A stretch of DNA of 23,971 bases from Candidatus Pullichristensenella stercoripullorum (GCA_018712885.1 DVGE01000049.1:1-23971); one strand, 5' to 3'; counted from the stretch's first letter, positions 7,709 to 14,322 are shown. Notes: generated by a model from the sequence alone, not told the origin. Numbers and translations are program-made.

Positions 7709-8716
7709 ATGTATTACGAGCCGTACAAAAAGCGGCGCGGCGGCGCGCGCAGGGAAGAGCGCGAACGGCGCGGCGGCTGTCTGCCTCGGGCGCTGTGGTT
7801 TTTCGTCAAGCTCCTGTTCAAGCTGGCGGTGCTGGCGCTTTTGCTGGCGGTGGTAGCCTACGCGCTGCCGCCGGGCCTTTTCAACGTGGAGCCAAAGGCC
7901 GATCTGAGCCTCGCCTCGGGCCTGCCGGATTCGCACGTGAACATACTGGTGCTGGGCGTGGACGCCGACCGCGGCGCGGGGCAGCGCTCGGACACGATGA
8001 TGATCGCCTCGGTGGGCTACGGCTCTTTGAAGCTCACATCCATACTGCGCGACACGATGGCGGACATCGACGGCCACGGGCGCGGCAAGATCAACGGCGC
8101 TTACGCCTACGGCGGCGCGGAGCTGGCCATGCACACGGTGAACGAGACGTTTCAAATGAACATCACCAAGTACGTGGTGGTGGACTATCTGACCATCGCG
8201 CGGCTGGTGGACGCGGTGGGCGGCGTGGACATCGTCATCTCCGAGGCGGAGATGGAGCAGATCAACGCCAACAACGCCCGCTACGCGGGCTCGCAGGACA
8301 TCGCCGAATTGCTCGGCTACATGCCCGCGCCGGTACGGGAATACAGCGAGGACGGCGCGACGCCCGTACACCTGGACGGTTTGCAGGCGCTGGGCTACGC
8401 GCGCATCCGCAAGCTGGACAGCGACTTTATGCGCACATCGCGGCAGCGGCGCGTGGTGCAGGCGGCGCTGACGGCGCTGCGCGGCAGGCTGTACGACCCG
8501 AGGGTGTACGTGCGGCTGGCGGACGTGCTGTTCAACACCATGGAGACGAATATGGGCGCTGTGGAGATCGTCTCCCTGGGCATGAAAGCGCTGGTGGGCG
8601 GCGAGATCGAGCAAATGCGCCTGCCGGCGGACGGCACATACGACGACAACGGCTCGAGCATCTTTATCGACGAGGCGGCCAACGCGCAGACGCTGCGGGA
8701 ATTCATCTACGGATAG
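7709..8716 (+). CDS. LytR-CpsA-Psr (LCP) family glycopolymer transferase
   Basis: The 335-residue protein has a basic cytoplasmic tail (residues 1-28, many Arg), one membrane helix (about 29-53) and an extracellular LCP domain. LCP signatures are HVNILVLGVDADRG, RSDTMMIASV, the SILRDT motif with its phosphate-binding Arg, GKINGAYAYGG, and near the end YARIRKLDSDFMRTSRQRRV. These enzymes transfer undecaprenyl-linked glycopolymers such as teichoic acids or capsule onto peptidoglycan. The ATG at 7709 sits behind GGAGGG and AAAGG and starts the basic tail. An LCP domain longer than this is common, so the protein is compact but complete. The CAT-like gene follows after 11 nt. Confidence 0.94.
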   Translation: MYYEPYKKRRGGARREERERRGGCLPRALWFFVKLLFKLAVLALLLAVVAYALPPGLFNVEPKADLSLASGLPDSHVNILVLGVDADRGAGQRSDTMMIASVGYGSLKLTSILRDTMADIDGHGRGKINGAYAYGGAELAMHTVNETFQMNITKYVVVDYLTIARLVDAVGGVDIVISEAEMEQINANNARYAGSQDIAELLGYMPAPVREYSEDGATPVHLDGLQALGYARIRKLDSDFMRTSRQRRVVQAALTALRGRLYDPRVYVRLADVLFNTMETNMGAVEIVSLGMKALVGGEIEQMRLPADGTYDDNGSSIFIDEAANAQTLREFIYG

Positions 8717-8727
8717 GAGAAAACGCC

Positions 8728-9366
8728 ATGGGCTGGACGAAGATCGACCGTCGCGCCTGGAAGCGGGAAGAATTTTTCCGCCACTACCACGAGGACGCGC
8801 CCTGCTTTTACAGCATGACCGTATCCCTGGACGTGACGCGGCTGCGCGCGGCGGGGCTGCGGCTGTATCCGGCGATGCTCCACGCGCTTTCCACCATCGT
8901 CAACCGCCACGAGGAATTCCGCACGGCCATCGTGGGCGGAGCGGTGGGCGTGTACGACGTTCTCTTCCCCTGCTATACGGTGTTCCACCCGGAGACGGAG
9001 ACATTTTCCAACCTCTGGACGGCGTACCGGCCGGACTACGCCGGTTTTCTGGCGGCTTACGAGGAGGATCTGCGCCTCTACGGGCATTTGGAGGGGTTCG
9101 CGCCCAAGCCGGGCACGCCGGAGAACATCTTCACCGTTTCGATGCTGCCATGGGCGAGCTTTGAAGGGTTCCATCTGGAACTGCCCCGGGGCAACGACTA
9201 CCTCTTGCCCATCTTCACCATGGGCAGGATGCACGCGCGCGACGGGCGGACGCTTTTGCCGCTGGCCCTGCAGGTGCATCACGCCGTCTGCGACGGCTTC
9301 CACGCCTGCCGGCTGGTGCGCGAGGCGCAGGAGCTGCTCGACGCGCCGGAGGCCTGGGGCGGATAA
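8728..9366 (+). CDS. cat: Chloramphenicol O-acetyltransferase (CatA-like)
   Basis: At 212 residues this fits type A CAT trimers (213-219). The catalytic motif HHAVCDGFH places the general-base histidine at H185 and the structural Asp at D189. PWASFEGF gives the oxyanion-hole Ser at S144. CFYSMTVSLDVT, EFRTAI and TFSNLW also match the family, so all key catalytic residues are present. It transfers acetyl from acetyl-CoA to the 3-hydroxyl of chloramphenicol. Chromosomal CAT homologues in Clostridia are sometimes untested for resistance, so activity is inference. AGGAGA precedes the ATG. The gene lies 11 nt after the LCP gene, has no promoter of its own that I can see, and shares a terminator with the converging gene. 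Base composition matches its surroundings. Confidence 0.9.
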   Translation: MGWTKIDRRAWKREEFFRHYHEDAPCFYSMTVSLDVTRLRAAGLRLYPAMLHALSTIVNRHEEFRTAIVGGAVGVYDVLFPCYTVFHPETETFSNLWTAYRPDYAGFLAAYEEDLRLYGHLEGFAPKPGTPENIFTVSMLPWASFEGFHLELPRGNDYLLPIFTMGRMHARDGRTLLPLALQVHHAVCDGFHACRLVREAQELLDAPEAWGG

Positions 9367-9368
9367 GG

Positions 9369-9404
9369 AAAAGCGGCGGAGGGATGCTCTCCCCCGCCGC
9401 TTTT
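9369..9404. terminator. Bidirectional terminator between cat and the dehydrogenase gene
   Basis: A GC-rich stem (AAGCGGCGG at 9371-9379 with CCGCCGCTT at 9394-9402) is flanked by an A run on the left and a T run on the right. It lies a few bases past the cat stop and 15 nt before the stop of the converging gene, so it can serve both. Confidence 0.85.
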
Positions 9405-9418
9405 CTTCGCCGCGTTCT

Positions 9419-10276
9419 TCAGCGATACGCGCGAATGAGCGCCTGCGTGCCCTCGTCGCCGTGACCCTGCGCTTCCAGCGCGCGGAACATGGCCAGCACC
9501 TTTTCCAGCACCGGCAGCGGCACATCGCGCCCGCGGGCTTCGCCGTCGGCGAGCGTCATGTCCTTGATAAAGTGCTTGATGAAGAAGCCGGGGGCAAAGT
9601 CGCCGTGGGCGCTCTTGGGGCCGTTGTTGGAAAGCTGCCAGGAACCGGCCGCGCCGCCGGAGATGGCGGAAAGCATCTCGTCCACATCCAGGCCCACCGC
9701 GCGGGCGTAGGCCACGGCTTCGCACGCGCCGGCCAAAGTTCCGGCGATGGCGATCTGGTTGGCCATTTTCGTATGCTGGCCGCTGCCGGCGGGCCCCATG
9801 TAGCGGATGGACTTGCCCATGGCCTCGAAGATGGGCATGGCGCGCTCGAATGCCTCGCGGTCGCCGCCGACCATGATGGCCAGCGTGCCGGCGCGCGCGC
9901 CCGTGTCGCCGCCGGAAACGGGAGCGTCCAGGGCGGGCAGGCCCTTGTCCGCGGCCTCTGTGTAGATGCGCTGCGACAGGCGCGGGCTGGTGGTGGTCAT
10001 GTCGATGACCAGCGTGCCGGGGCGAGCGTTGGCGATGATCCCCTTTTCGCCAAAATAGACCTCCTCCACATCCGGGGGAAAGCCGACGATGGTGATGACC
10101 GCGTCCGCGTCGCGCACGCAGTCGGCGACGTTCTCGCGCCAGACGGCGCCGGCGTCGAGCGCTTCGAGCGCCTTGGCGCGGGTCCTTGTGTATGCGTTGA
10201 CTTCAAAGCCATGCTGCAAGAGGTTTTTGACCATGCCGTTGCCCATGACGCCGACGCCAATAAAGCCGATCTTCAT
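9419..10276 (-). CDS. Beta-hydroxyacid dehydrogenase (3-hydroxyisobutyrate / tartronate semialdehyde reductase family)
   Basis: The 285-residue product starts with a Rossmann motif, IGFIGVGVMGNGM (GxGxxG). The substrate-binding signature DAPVSGGDTGARAGTL lies at 117-131 and the catalytic lysine at K170 in GSGQHTKMANQ; the C-terminal all-helical domain is complete. Family members reduce or oxidise 3-hydroxy acids with NAD(P): 3-hydroxyisobutyrate, tartronate semialdehyde, succinic semialdehyde or glyoxylate. The Arg after FIGVGVMG-type loops that marks NADP preference is not clear (AYTRTRAKA at 28-36 does have Arg after the second strand, which favours NADP). GAGGAGGT precedes the ATG. It is a single gene, divergent from the CmpB-type gene. 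No sure substrate can be named. Confidence 0.92.
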   Translation of the reverse strand: MKIGFIGVGVMGNGMVKNLLQHGFEVNAYTRTRAKALEALDAGAVWRENVADCVRDADAVITIVGFPPDVEEVYFGEKGIIANARPGTLVIDMTTTSPRLSQRIYTEAADKGLPALDAPVSGGDTGARAGTLAIMVGGDREAFERAMPIFEAMGKSIRYMGPAGSGQHTKMANQIAIAGTLAGACEAVAYARAVGLDVDEMLSAISGGAAGSWQLSNNGPKSAHGDFAPGFFIKHFIKDMTLADGEARGRDVPLPVLEKVLAMFRALEAQGHGDEGTQALIRAYR

Positions 10277-10355
10277 CCGCTGAGACCTCCTCGTTGCCCG
10301 GGGGCGATTTGGAAGTTAAATTCGCCGCCCGACGGCGGTTTTCCTGCCGGAAAGC

Positions 10356-10384
10356 TCGACAAATTATCATTCTTATAGTATAAT
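10356..10384 (+). promoter_or_regulatory. Sigma-A promoter of the CmpB-type membrane protein gene
   Basis: TCGACA (10356-10361), a 17-nt spacer and a perfect TATAAT (10379-10384), 37 nt upstream of the chosen start. The -35 differs from consensus at one base. Confidence 0.8.
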
Positions 10385-10421
10385 CATTCTCGAATTATCA
10401 ATGGTATGTGTGAGGACAAAT

Positions 10422-11150
10422 ATGACGCATCCTTTGGAACGGTGGTTTTTGTATTTCGCCATATACAGCTTTATCGGCTGGGTATATGAGAGCATCCTCT
10501 GCTCGGTGGCCGGCAAAAAGCTGGTCAACCGCGGCTTTCTCAACGGGCCGGTGTGCCCCATCTACGGCACTGGGGCGGTGGCGGTGGTGTTCGTCCTTTC
10601 GCCCTTGAAGGACAGGCCCGTTCTGCTCTTCTTCGCCAGCGCCGCACTCACCACAACGCTGGAATACCTGACCTCCTGGGCGATGGAAAAGCTCTTCCAC
10701 GCCCGTTGGTGGGACTATTCCAAGCGCTTTTTGAACATCCACGGCCGCGTGTGCCTGCGGGGGTTCGTGGCCTTCGGCGCGATGTCGGTGCTGGTGGTGC
10801 GCTATGTACACCCGCGCGTGGCGGCGCTGACGGCGCATCTCTCGGCCACGGCGACGCACATACTCGCCTCGGCGCTGGCGCTCCTGTTCTGCGCCGACCT
10901 GACGCTGACGCTCATCACCGTGCTGGGGCTGGACAAGCGCCTGCGCGCCGCGCGCGAAGCCTTCCGCGAGCAGCTGGAGGAACGCATCCCCCACCTGCGC
11001 GGGCTGCACGCCTTCCAGATGAAGCGCCTCTCCCGCGCCTTCCCTTCTCTGGACTTCACGCGCTATCACGAGGAGTGGCTGCGGCTGCGGGAACGACTGC
11101 GCCACAAGCCGCTGCGCATGGATGGCGATAAAGACGGTGAGCGTTCATAG
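10422..11150 (+). CDS. Putative ABC-transporter type IV (CmpB family) membrane protein
   Basis: The 242-residue product has the hallmark N terminus of the ABC_trans_CmpB family: FLYFAIYSFIGWVYES near residues 9-24, then NRGFLNGPVCPIYGTGA. About five membrane helices follow up to residue 170. The C-terminal third (about 175-242) is charged and helical, rich in Arg and Glu, probably cytoplasmic. The 'ABC transporter' label in this family rests on old homology; no ATPase partner is nearby and the function is unknown. ATG at 10422 follows GAGGA at 7 nt. The earlier in-frame ATG at 10401 lies close to the promoter with no ribosome binding site. Confidence 0.85.
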   Translation: MTHPLERWFLYFAIYSFIGWVYESILCSVAGKKLVNRGFLNGPVCPIYGTGAVAVVFVLSPLKDRPVLLFFASAALTTTLEYLTSWAMEKLFHARWWDYSKRFLNIHGRVCLRGFVAFGAMSVLVVRYVHPRVAALTAHLSATATHILASALALLFCADLTLTLITVLGLDKRLRAAREAFREQLEERIPHLRGLHAFQMKRLSRAFPSLDFTRYHEEWLRLRERLRHKPLRMDGDKDGERS

Positions 11151-11196
11151 CAAAACGCGCATTTTGAAAACATTTGGTTAAACTGCGCCGGAAGGC

Positions 11197-11225
11197 TTGA
11201 CAGGAAGCGCCGGTTATGGTATTCT
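11197..11225 (+). promoter_or_regulatory. Strong promoter with no downstream protein gene
   Basis: A perfect TTGACA (11197-11202), a 17-nt spacer and TATTCT (11220-11225) with TG in the extended -10 position. It points into the structured, apparently non-coding stretch before the converging dprA-like gene. Confidence 0.7.
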
Positions 11226-11230
11226 CTTGA

Positions 11231-11250
11231 TGGTTAGTTGAAACTAACCA
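11231..11250 (+). promoter_or_regulatory. 9-2-9 inverted repeat at the predicted transcription start
   Basis: TGGTTAGTT, the two bases GA and AACTAACCA form a perfect inverted repeat that begins at the predicted +1 of the preceding promoter. As DNA it is placed like a repressor operator; as RNA it would be a 5'-terminal hairpin. Both are possible and the sequence does not decide. Confidence 0.6.
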
Positions 11251-11457
11251 CGCGCGAAGAAAAACGACCCGGTACGGCCATGCGTCCGGGCAGGACCTCC
11301 GCTCCGCGCGTGCAGTTCCGGGCCCGTCCCGGCGCGCTTTGGACCGGCGCGCGGGGAACGCGGCGGGCGCGGCACGAAAGCAGTATCCTCTTCCCCGCTC
11401 AAGGGCGCGGACGCGCGAGCGTTCGCGGCGGAGGAGAGGATAGCCGCCTCCTTTAAG

Positions 11458-11500
11458 GCCGGCGCGACGGTGAAAGGGCCGTCGCGCCGGCGCTCGTTTT
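11458..11500 (+). terminator. Terminator-like hairpin of the candidate RNA
   Basis: A perfect 13-bp GC-rich stem with an 8-nt loop; the T run (four T) begins five bases after the stem, which is weaker than ideal. Confidence 0.6.
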
Positions 11501-11513
11501 GGGGCAAAGCGCG

Positions 11514-11542
11514 AAAAAGCCGCCGGCGGAAGGCGGGCGGCT
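11514..11542 (-). terminator. Terminator of the dprA-like gene
   Basis: On the minus strand AGCCGCC pairs with GGCGGCT (11536-11542 with 11518-11524) across an 11-nt loop and is followed by five T. It begins 8 nt past the stop codon. Confidence 0.75.
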
Positions 11543-11549
11543 CGAAAGA

Positions 11550-12506
11550 TCACTGCTTGTCGAACATGCTCAACTGTTGCGTGAAGGACGTCTTCCAGCG
11601 CGAGGCAAGGCGGTGGAACTCCTCGGCGTCGATGGCGCGGAAGGGCTGCGCGCCGCGGGCGACCAGCGCGTGGTTGCCCGGAAAGCCGGTGAAGGCGTAC
11701 AGCCAATCGCACAGGCCGCGCTTGAGCATGTCGCTCTCGCCGCGCTTGCCATCGTTGTTGAACACGAAGGCCGCGCGCGCAAGGGCGAGCACCAGCTTGT
11801 TGCGGGCGATGGCGTGCGATACCGTGAACAGCGCCTCGGGATGCTCCAGCGACAGCGCCGCCATGCGGCCGTCGGCCAGCAGCGCGCGCATGGGTTCTTC
11901 CCCGATGTGCCCGAGCAGGCCGCCGGCGGGCACGTCGATGAGCGTGCCGCCCACTTCGGCCACCAGCGTGGCCGCCACGCGGGAAACGCCCAATTCGCCG
12001 CCGGTGACGACGCTGTACCCAAGGTCGCGCGCGCCGCGCACGATGCCCTCGATGCTCTGTCGCATCTCCGGCGTGGTCTTGACGCCGCTGACCCCCAGCA
12101 CCGCCACGGCGGGGCGGTCGAGCAGCGCGCGCTCGCCGGCGAAGAACAGCGCCGGCGGCGCGGCGGCGCCCATGCGCGCGCGGAAGTGCGGCGGATAATC
12201 ATCGTCGAAACAGGTGATGATGCGCACGCCCTTTTGCAGGAAACCCTCGAGCGCGTAGGTGAGCTGCACGCCGCGGTGCAAAAGCGTATAGAGGCGGTAG
12301 GCCTCCTCCTCGCCGACGCCCAGGAGCATCATCAGGCCGCTGATGTCCACATGCAAAAGCGCGCCCAGGCGCTCGGCGGCGCTGGACTTGACGCGGGCGA
12401 GCAGGCGGGCGTATTCCGCCGTGTTCAGGGGCCGCGCATACTCGGCGCGGTCGGCGGAGAGCGGGATGGTCAGGAGCATGGTGGCAAAGGCGTCGTCGTT
12501 GTACAT
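11550..12506 (-). CDS. Divergent DprA/Smf-like DNA-processing protein
   Basis: The 318-residue product has an N-terminal helical region with a helix-hairpin-helix-like stretch (DISGLMMLLGVGEEEAYRLY), FDDDYPPHFRARM before the fold, and a Rossmann-like domain from about residue 120. AVLGVSGVKTTPEM stands where DprA has a VGxRxxTxYG motif, and ARNKLVLALARAAFVF matches the RNRxIAGLS...VVV segment. The usual SGLARGID-type motif is replaced by TGGELGVSRVAATL. DprA loads RecA on incoming single-stranded DNA in natural transformation; with these changes that role is uncertain. The start at 12506 is fixed by the promoter, whose -10 covers the next in-frame ATG upstream. It lies directly after sigK on the same strand but has its own promoter. 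Confidence 0.75.
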   Translation of the reverse strand: MYNDDAFATMLLTIPLSADRAEYARPLNTAEYARLLARVKSSAAERLGALLHVDISGLMMLLGVGEEEAYRLYTLLHRGVQLTYALEGFLQKGVRIITCFDDDYPPHFRARMGAAAPPALFFAGERALLDRPAVAVLGVSGVKTTPEMRQSIEGIVRGARDLGYSVVTGGELGVSRVAATLVAEVGGTLIDVPAGGLLGHIGEEPMRALLADGRMAALSLEHPEALFTVSHAIARNKLVLALARAAFVFNNDGKRGESDMLKRGLCDWLYAFTGFPGNHALVARGAQPFRAIDAEEFHRLASRWKTSFTQQLSMFDKQ

Positions 12507-12546
12507 AAGATCCCCCCATGGCGCGCGTAGGCCGCGCTTCGACTTC

Positions 12547-12575
12547 ATTATACCACAGGGAGGGCGCGTCTTCAA
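12547..12575 (-). promoter_or_regulatory. Promoter of the dprA-like gene
   Basis: On the minus strand TTGAAG (12570-12575), a 17-nt spacer and TATAAT (12547-12552) with TG in the extended -10 position. The -35 overlaps the sigK stop codon. A vegetative promoter here would separate this gene from sporulation control. Confidence 0.75.
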
Positions 12576-13267
12576 CCGCCCAGCGCCTTGCGCAGCTTTT
12601 CCAGCGCCTTTTTTTCGATGCGCGATACGTAGGAACGCGAGATGCCGAGGGCTTTGGCGACCTCGTGCTGGGGGCGGGGCGCGCCGTCGAGAAGGCCGTA
12701 GCGCATTTGAACGACGCGCTTTTCCCGCGCGTCGAGCAGGGGCGTTCGCAGAAGGCGCAGGGCGCGGGCGGATTCGATAGCGGTCTCGGCGGCGTCGCTG
12801 ACCTCGTTTTTGTCCGTGCCCAGCAGGTCGGTCAGGCGCACCTCGTTGCCTTCCTTGTCCATGCCGATGGGGTCGTCGAGCTGCACGGTGCCGCGCGTCT
12901 TGCGGCCGGCGCGCAGCTGCATGAGGATCTCGTTTTCGATGCAGCGCGAGGCGTAGGTGGTGAGCTTGCCCGCCTCGGGGCGGAAGCTGCTCACCGCTTT
13001 CATCAGGCCGATGGCGCCGATGGAGACCATGTCGTCGGCGTCGAGGCCGCTGCCCTGATATTTCTTGGCGATGTGCGCCACCAGGCGCAGGTTGTGCTCG
13101 ATGAGCGCGTCGCGCGCGGCGGGGTCGCCCTCGCCGAGGCGGCGGATGTATTCGGCCTCCTCCGCGCTGGAGAGGGGCTTGGGAAACGAACTGCGCCCCG
13201 TGATGTGCAGGATCAGCGCCCAGAGGTCCTCCGCCGCCCAAAGAAGCGCTTCGCCCAAAAACTGCAT
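12572..13267 (-). CDS. sigK: RNA polymerase sporulation sigma factor, pro-sigma-K
   Basis: The 231-residue product is a full-length, uninterrupted SigK. Residues 1-25 form a hydrophobic pro-sequence, and FPKPLSSAEEAEYI (28-41) matches the FPQPLS junction of known pro-sigma-K. Region 2 follows: NLRLVAHIAKKY (59-70), DDMVSIGAIGLMKAV, and TYASRCIENEILMQLR, the -10 recognition helix. DDPIGMDKEGNEVRLTDLLG (131-150) is typical of SigE/SigK. Region 4 ends with the HTH EVAKALGISRSYVSRIEKKAL. SigK drives late mother-cell genes (coat, cortex) after membrane-linked cleavage of the pro-sequence. No skin-type element splits the gene. GGGAGGAG precedes ATG 13267. Nested inverted repeats lie in the 127 nt between gerW and sigK. 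Confidence 0.96.
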   Translation of the reverse strand: MQFLGEALLWAAEDLWALILHITGRSSFPKPLSSAEEAEYIRRLGEGDPAARDALIEHNLRLVAHIAKKYQGSGLDADDMVSIGAIGLMKAVSSFRPEAGKLTTYASRCIENEILMQLRAGRKTRGTVQLDDPIGMDKEGNEVRLTDLLGTDKNEVSDAAETAIESARALRLLRTPLLDAREKRVVQMRYGLLDGAPRPQHEVAKALGISRSYVSRIEKKALEKLRKALGG

Positions 13268-13292
13268 GGCTCCTCCCCCTCCCGGCGCGGCT

Positions 13293-13364
13293 GGACCGCC
13301 GCGCCTGACGGGGCATACTATGCCCGCGGACAGGGCGTTGAGAACGCGCGGGGCGCGGCGGTCC
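13293..13364. repeat. Nested inverted repeats upstream of sigK
   Basis: A perfect 13-bp inverted repeat (GGACCGCCGCGCC at 13293-13305, its complement at 13352-13364) encloses a second perfect palindrome, GGGCATA-C-TATGCCC (13311-13325). CCCGCG/CGCGGG can also pair inside. No T run follows on the minus strand, so this is not a simple terminator; it sits about 25 nt before the sigK start codon. Confidence 0.8.
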
Positions 13365-13394
13365 GACGCGATGCGCGCGCTTGCAGCGGCGCGC

Positions 13395-13802
13395 TCAGCC
13401 CTCGGGCGGGGCCGGCTTTGGCGCCGGGGCGCTGCGCTCTTTGAGCGCCGCTTTGATCTGCGCGAGGAGCTGGGGCACCATCTCGATGATGCGATCCACG
13501 GGCGCGTAGGCCTGCGCCGGCAAAAGGCGCACCTGGCCTTCGCTGACAACGATGAAGCCCACGGGCTGCACGCTGACGCCCGCGCCCGTGCCGCCGGCAA
13601 AGGCCGGCGTCTCCACCGCCTGTTTCGCGCACTTGTATTCCCCGCCGCCGGCCACGAAGCCGAAGGCCACGCGCGAGACGGGGATGACGGTGGAGCCGTC
13701 GGACGTGGCGATGGCGTCGCCGACGACGGTGTTGACATCCACCATATCGCGGATGTTTTCCATGGTGGTGGTCATGAGGTTCTCAATGGGATGCCTTTCC
13801 AT
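13395..13802 (-). CDS. gerW: GerW family sporulation protein (YtfJ)
   Basis: The 135-residue product begins MERHPIENLMTTTMENIRDMVDVNTVVGDAI, the strongly conserved YtfJ/GerW start, followed by VIPVSRVAFGFVAGGGEY and a Gly-rich GGTGAGVSVQPVGFIVV segment. In Bacillus GerW is a spore protein needed for proper germination. The length is slightly short of the usual 140-155; the C terminus is Pro/Ala-rich. ATG 13802 is favoured because AGGAGG lies 7 nt upstream; the ATG at 13808 would be too close. Its start overlaps the end of the DUF2953 gene by 20 nt, so the two are probably translated together. The same ytfI-ytfJ pairing is known from Bacillus. Confidence 0.94.
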   Translation of the reverse strand: MERHPIENLMTTTMENIRDMVDVNTVVGDAIATSDGSTVIPVSRVAFGFVAGGGEYKCAKQAVETPAFAGGTGAGVSVQPVGFIVVSEGQVRLLPAQAYAPVDRIIEMVPQLLAQIKAALKERSAPAPKPAPPEG

Positions 13803-14322
13803 GTGCATGCCTCCTGTTGCTTTCCCAAATGCCCGCGAGGGCCGCGAGTATAATATGCCCGACGCGCAGGGAGACGATTCCCGCGAGCTCGCCGTCGACG
13901 CGCCGCGCGTGGAAATCCGGCCGCACGCGAAAGACGACGCGCGCGCCCGTGGCCGCGCCCACGGCGTACAGGAAGGAACGCATGCCGCCGGCGGCCAGCG
14001 CCGTGGCCGCGGCGTCGGCAAGGCCCAGCTCTCCCTGGGCGCGCAATTCCTCGAAGCGGACGTAATGGAGCAGGCGGCGGCCGACGGCCCAAAGCAGCGC
14101 GGCGTCGGGGCGATGTTTGGACTTTGCCTCCGGCGCTCGCCGCGCCTTTTCGCGGCCTTTGCCAGCGCGGACGCGCGACAGGCGCAGGGCGACGTTTCCC
14201 GCGAAGGGGAACACGCCAAGCGCCGCGCCCATCCGCTCCCCCGCCCGGGCGCAAAATGCCAGCTTCAGCGGCGTAAGCGCCACAAGCGTCGCCGCGAGCA
14301 GGGCGATGGCAAACGCGCGCAT
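13783..14322 (-). CDS. DUF2953 domain-containing protein (YtfI-like)
   Basis: The 179-residue product has an N-terminal membrane or signal helix (AFAIALLAATLVALTPL), a basic, low-complexity stretch (about residues 50-72, many Arg/Lys) and the DUF2953 core. In the core RAQGELGLADAAATALAAGG and RVRPDFHARRVDGELAGIVSLRVGHIILA match the family's GTGDAA...G and P.F......G...RI.LGHII pattern. The function is unknown. Its place directly before gerW is conserved in spore formers, which suggests a sporulation or germination role (inference). GGAGGTGA precedes ATG 14322. I found no clear promoter, vegetative or sporulation type, in the 73 nt up to the divergent MFS promoter. Confidence 0.85.
   Translation of the reverse strand: MRAFAIALLAATLVALTPLKLAFCARAGERMGAALGVFPFAGNVALRLSRVRAGKGREKARRAPEAKSKHRPDAALLWAVGRRLLHYVRFEELRAQGELGLADAAATALAAGGMRSFLYAVGAATGARVVFRVRPDFHARRVDGELAGIVSLRVGHIILAALAGIWESNRRHAHGKASH

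Larger units (their letters stand above)
11231..11500 (+). ncRNA. Candidate structured non-coding RNA, about 270 nt, no family recognised
   Basis: The stretch begins at the start site predicted for the promoter at 11197-11225 and ends at a perfect 13-bp hairpin (11458-11470 with 11479-11491, 8-nt loop) followed by GCTCGTTTT. In between are a GCGCGC stem around 11335-11360, and TATCCTCT pairing with AGAGGATA (about 11380 to 11442) around an inner CGCGA/TCGCG hairpin. The best open frame (11238-11456) starts at TTG, has no ribosome binding site and encodes an Arg/Gly-rich, unlikely protein. I do not see the tell-tale motifs of RNase P RNA, SRP RNA, tmRNA or a T-box leader. Alternatives are a leader left behind by a lost gene or a metal- or stress-regulated small RNA. 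Confidence 0.5.

Noticed and set aside
10320..10345. Hairpin CGCCG/CGGCG followed by GTTTTCC upstream of the CmpB-type gene
   Set aside because: The stem is five bases and no plus-strand gene ends before it, so I do not call it a terminator.
11238..11456. 72-codon plus-strand frame within the RNA candidate
   Set aside because: It starts at TTG inside the 5' inverted repeat, lacks a ribosome binding site, and encodes an Arg/Gly/Pro-rich string with no protein-like pattern.
12572..13267. Possible skin-type interruption of sigK
   Set aside because: The reading frame is continuous from the pro-sequence through region 4 with no insertion.
13311..13345. Sigma-E or sigma-K promoter for sigK (CATAGTAT as -10)
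   Set aside because: The -10 resemblance is partial and part of a perfect palindrome; no -35 at proper spacing could be found.
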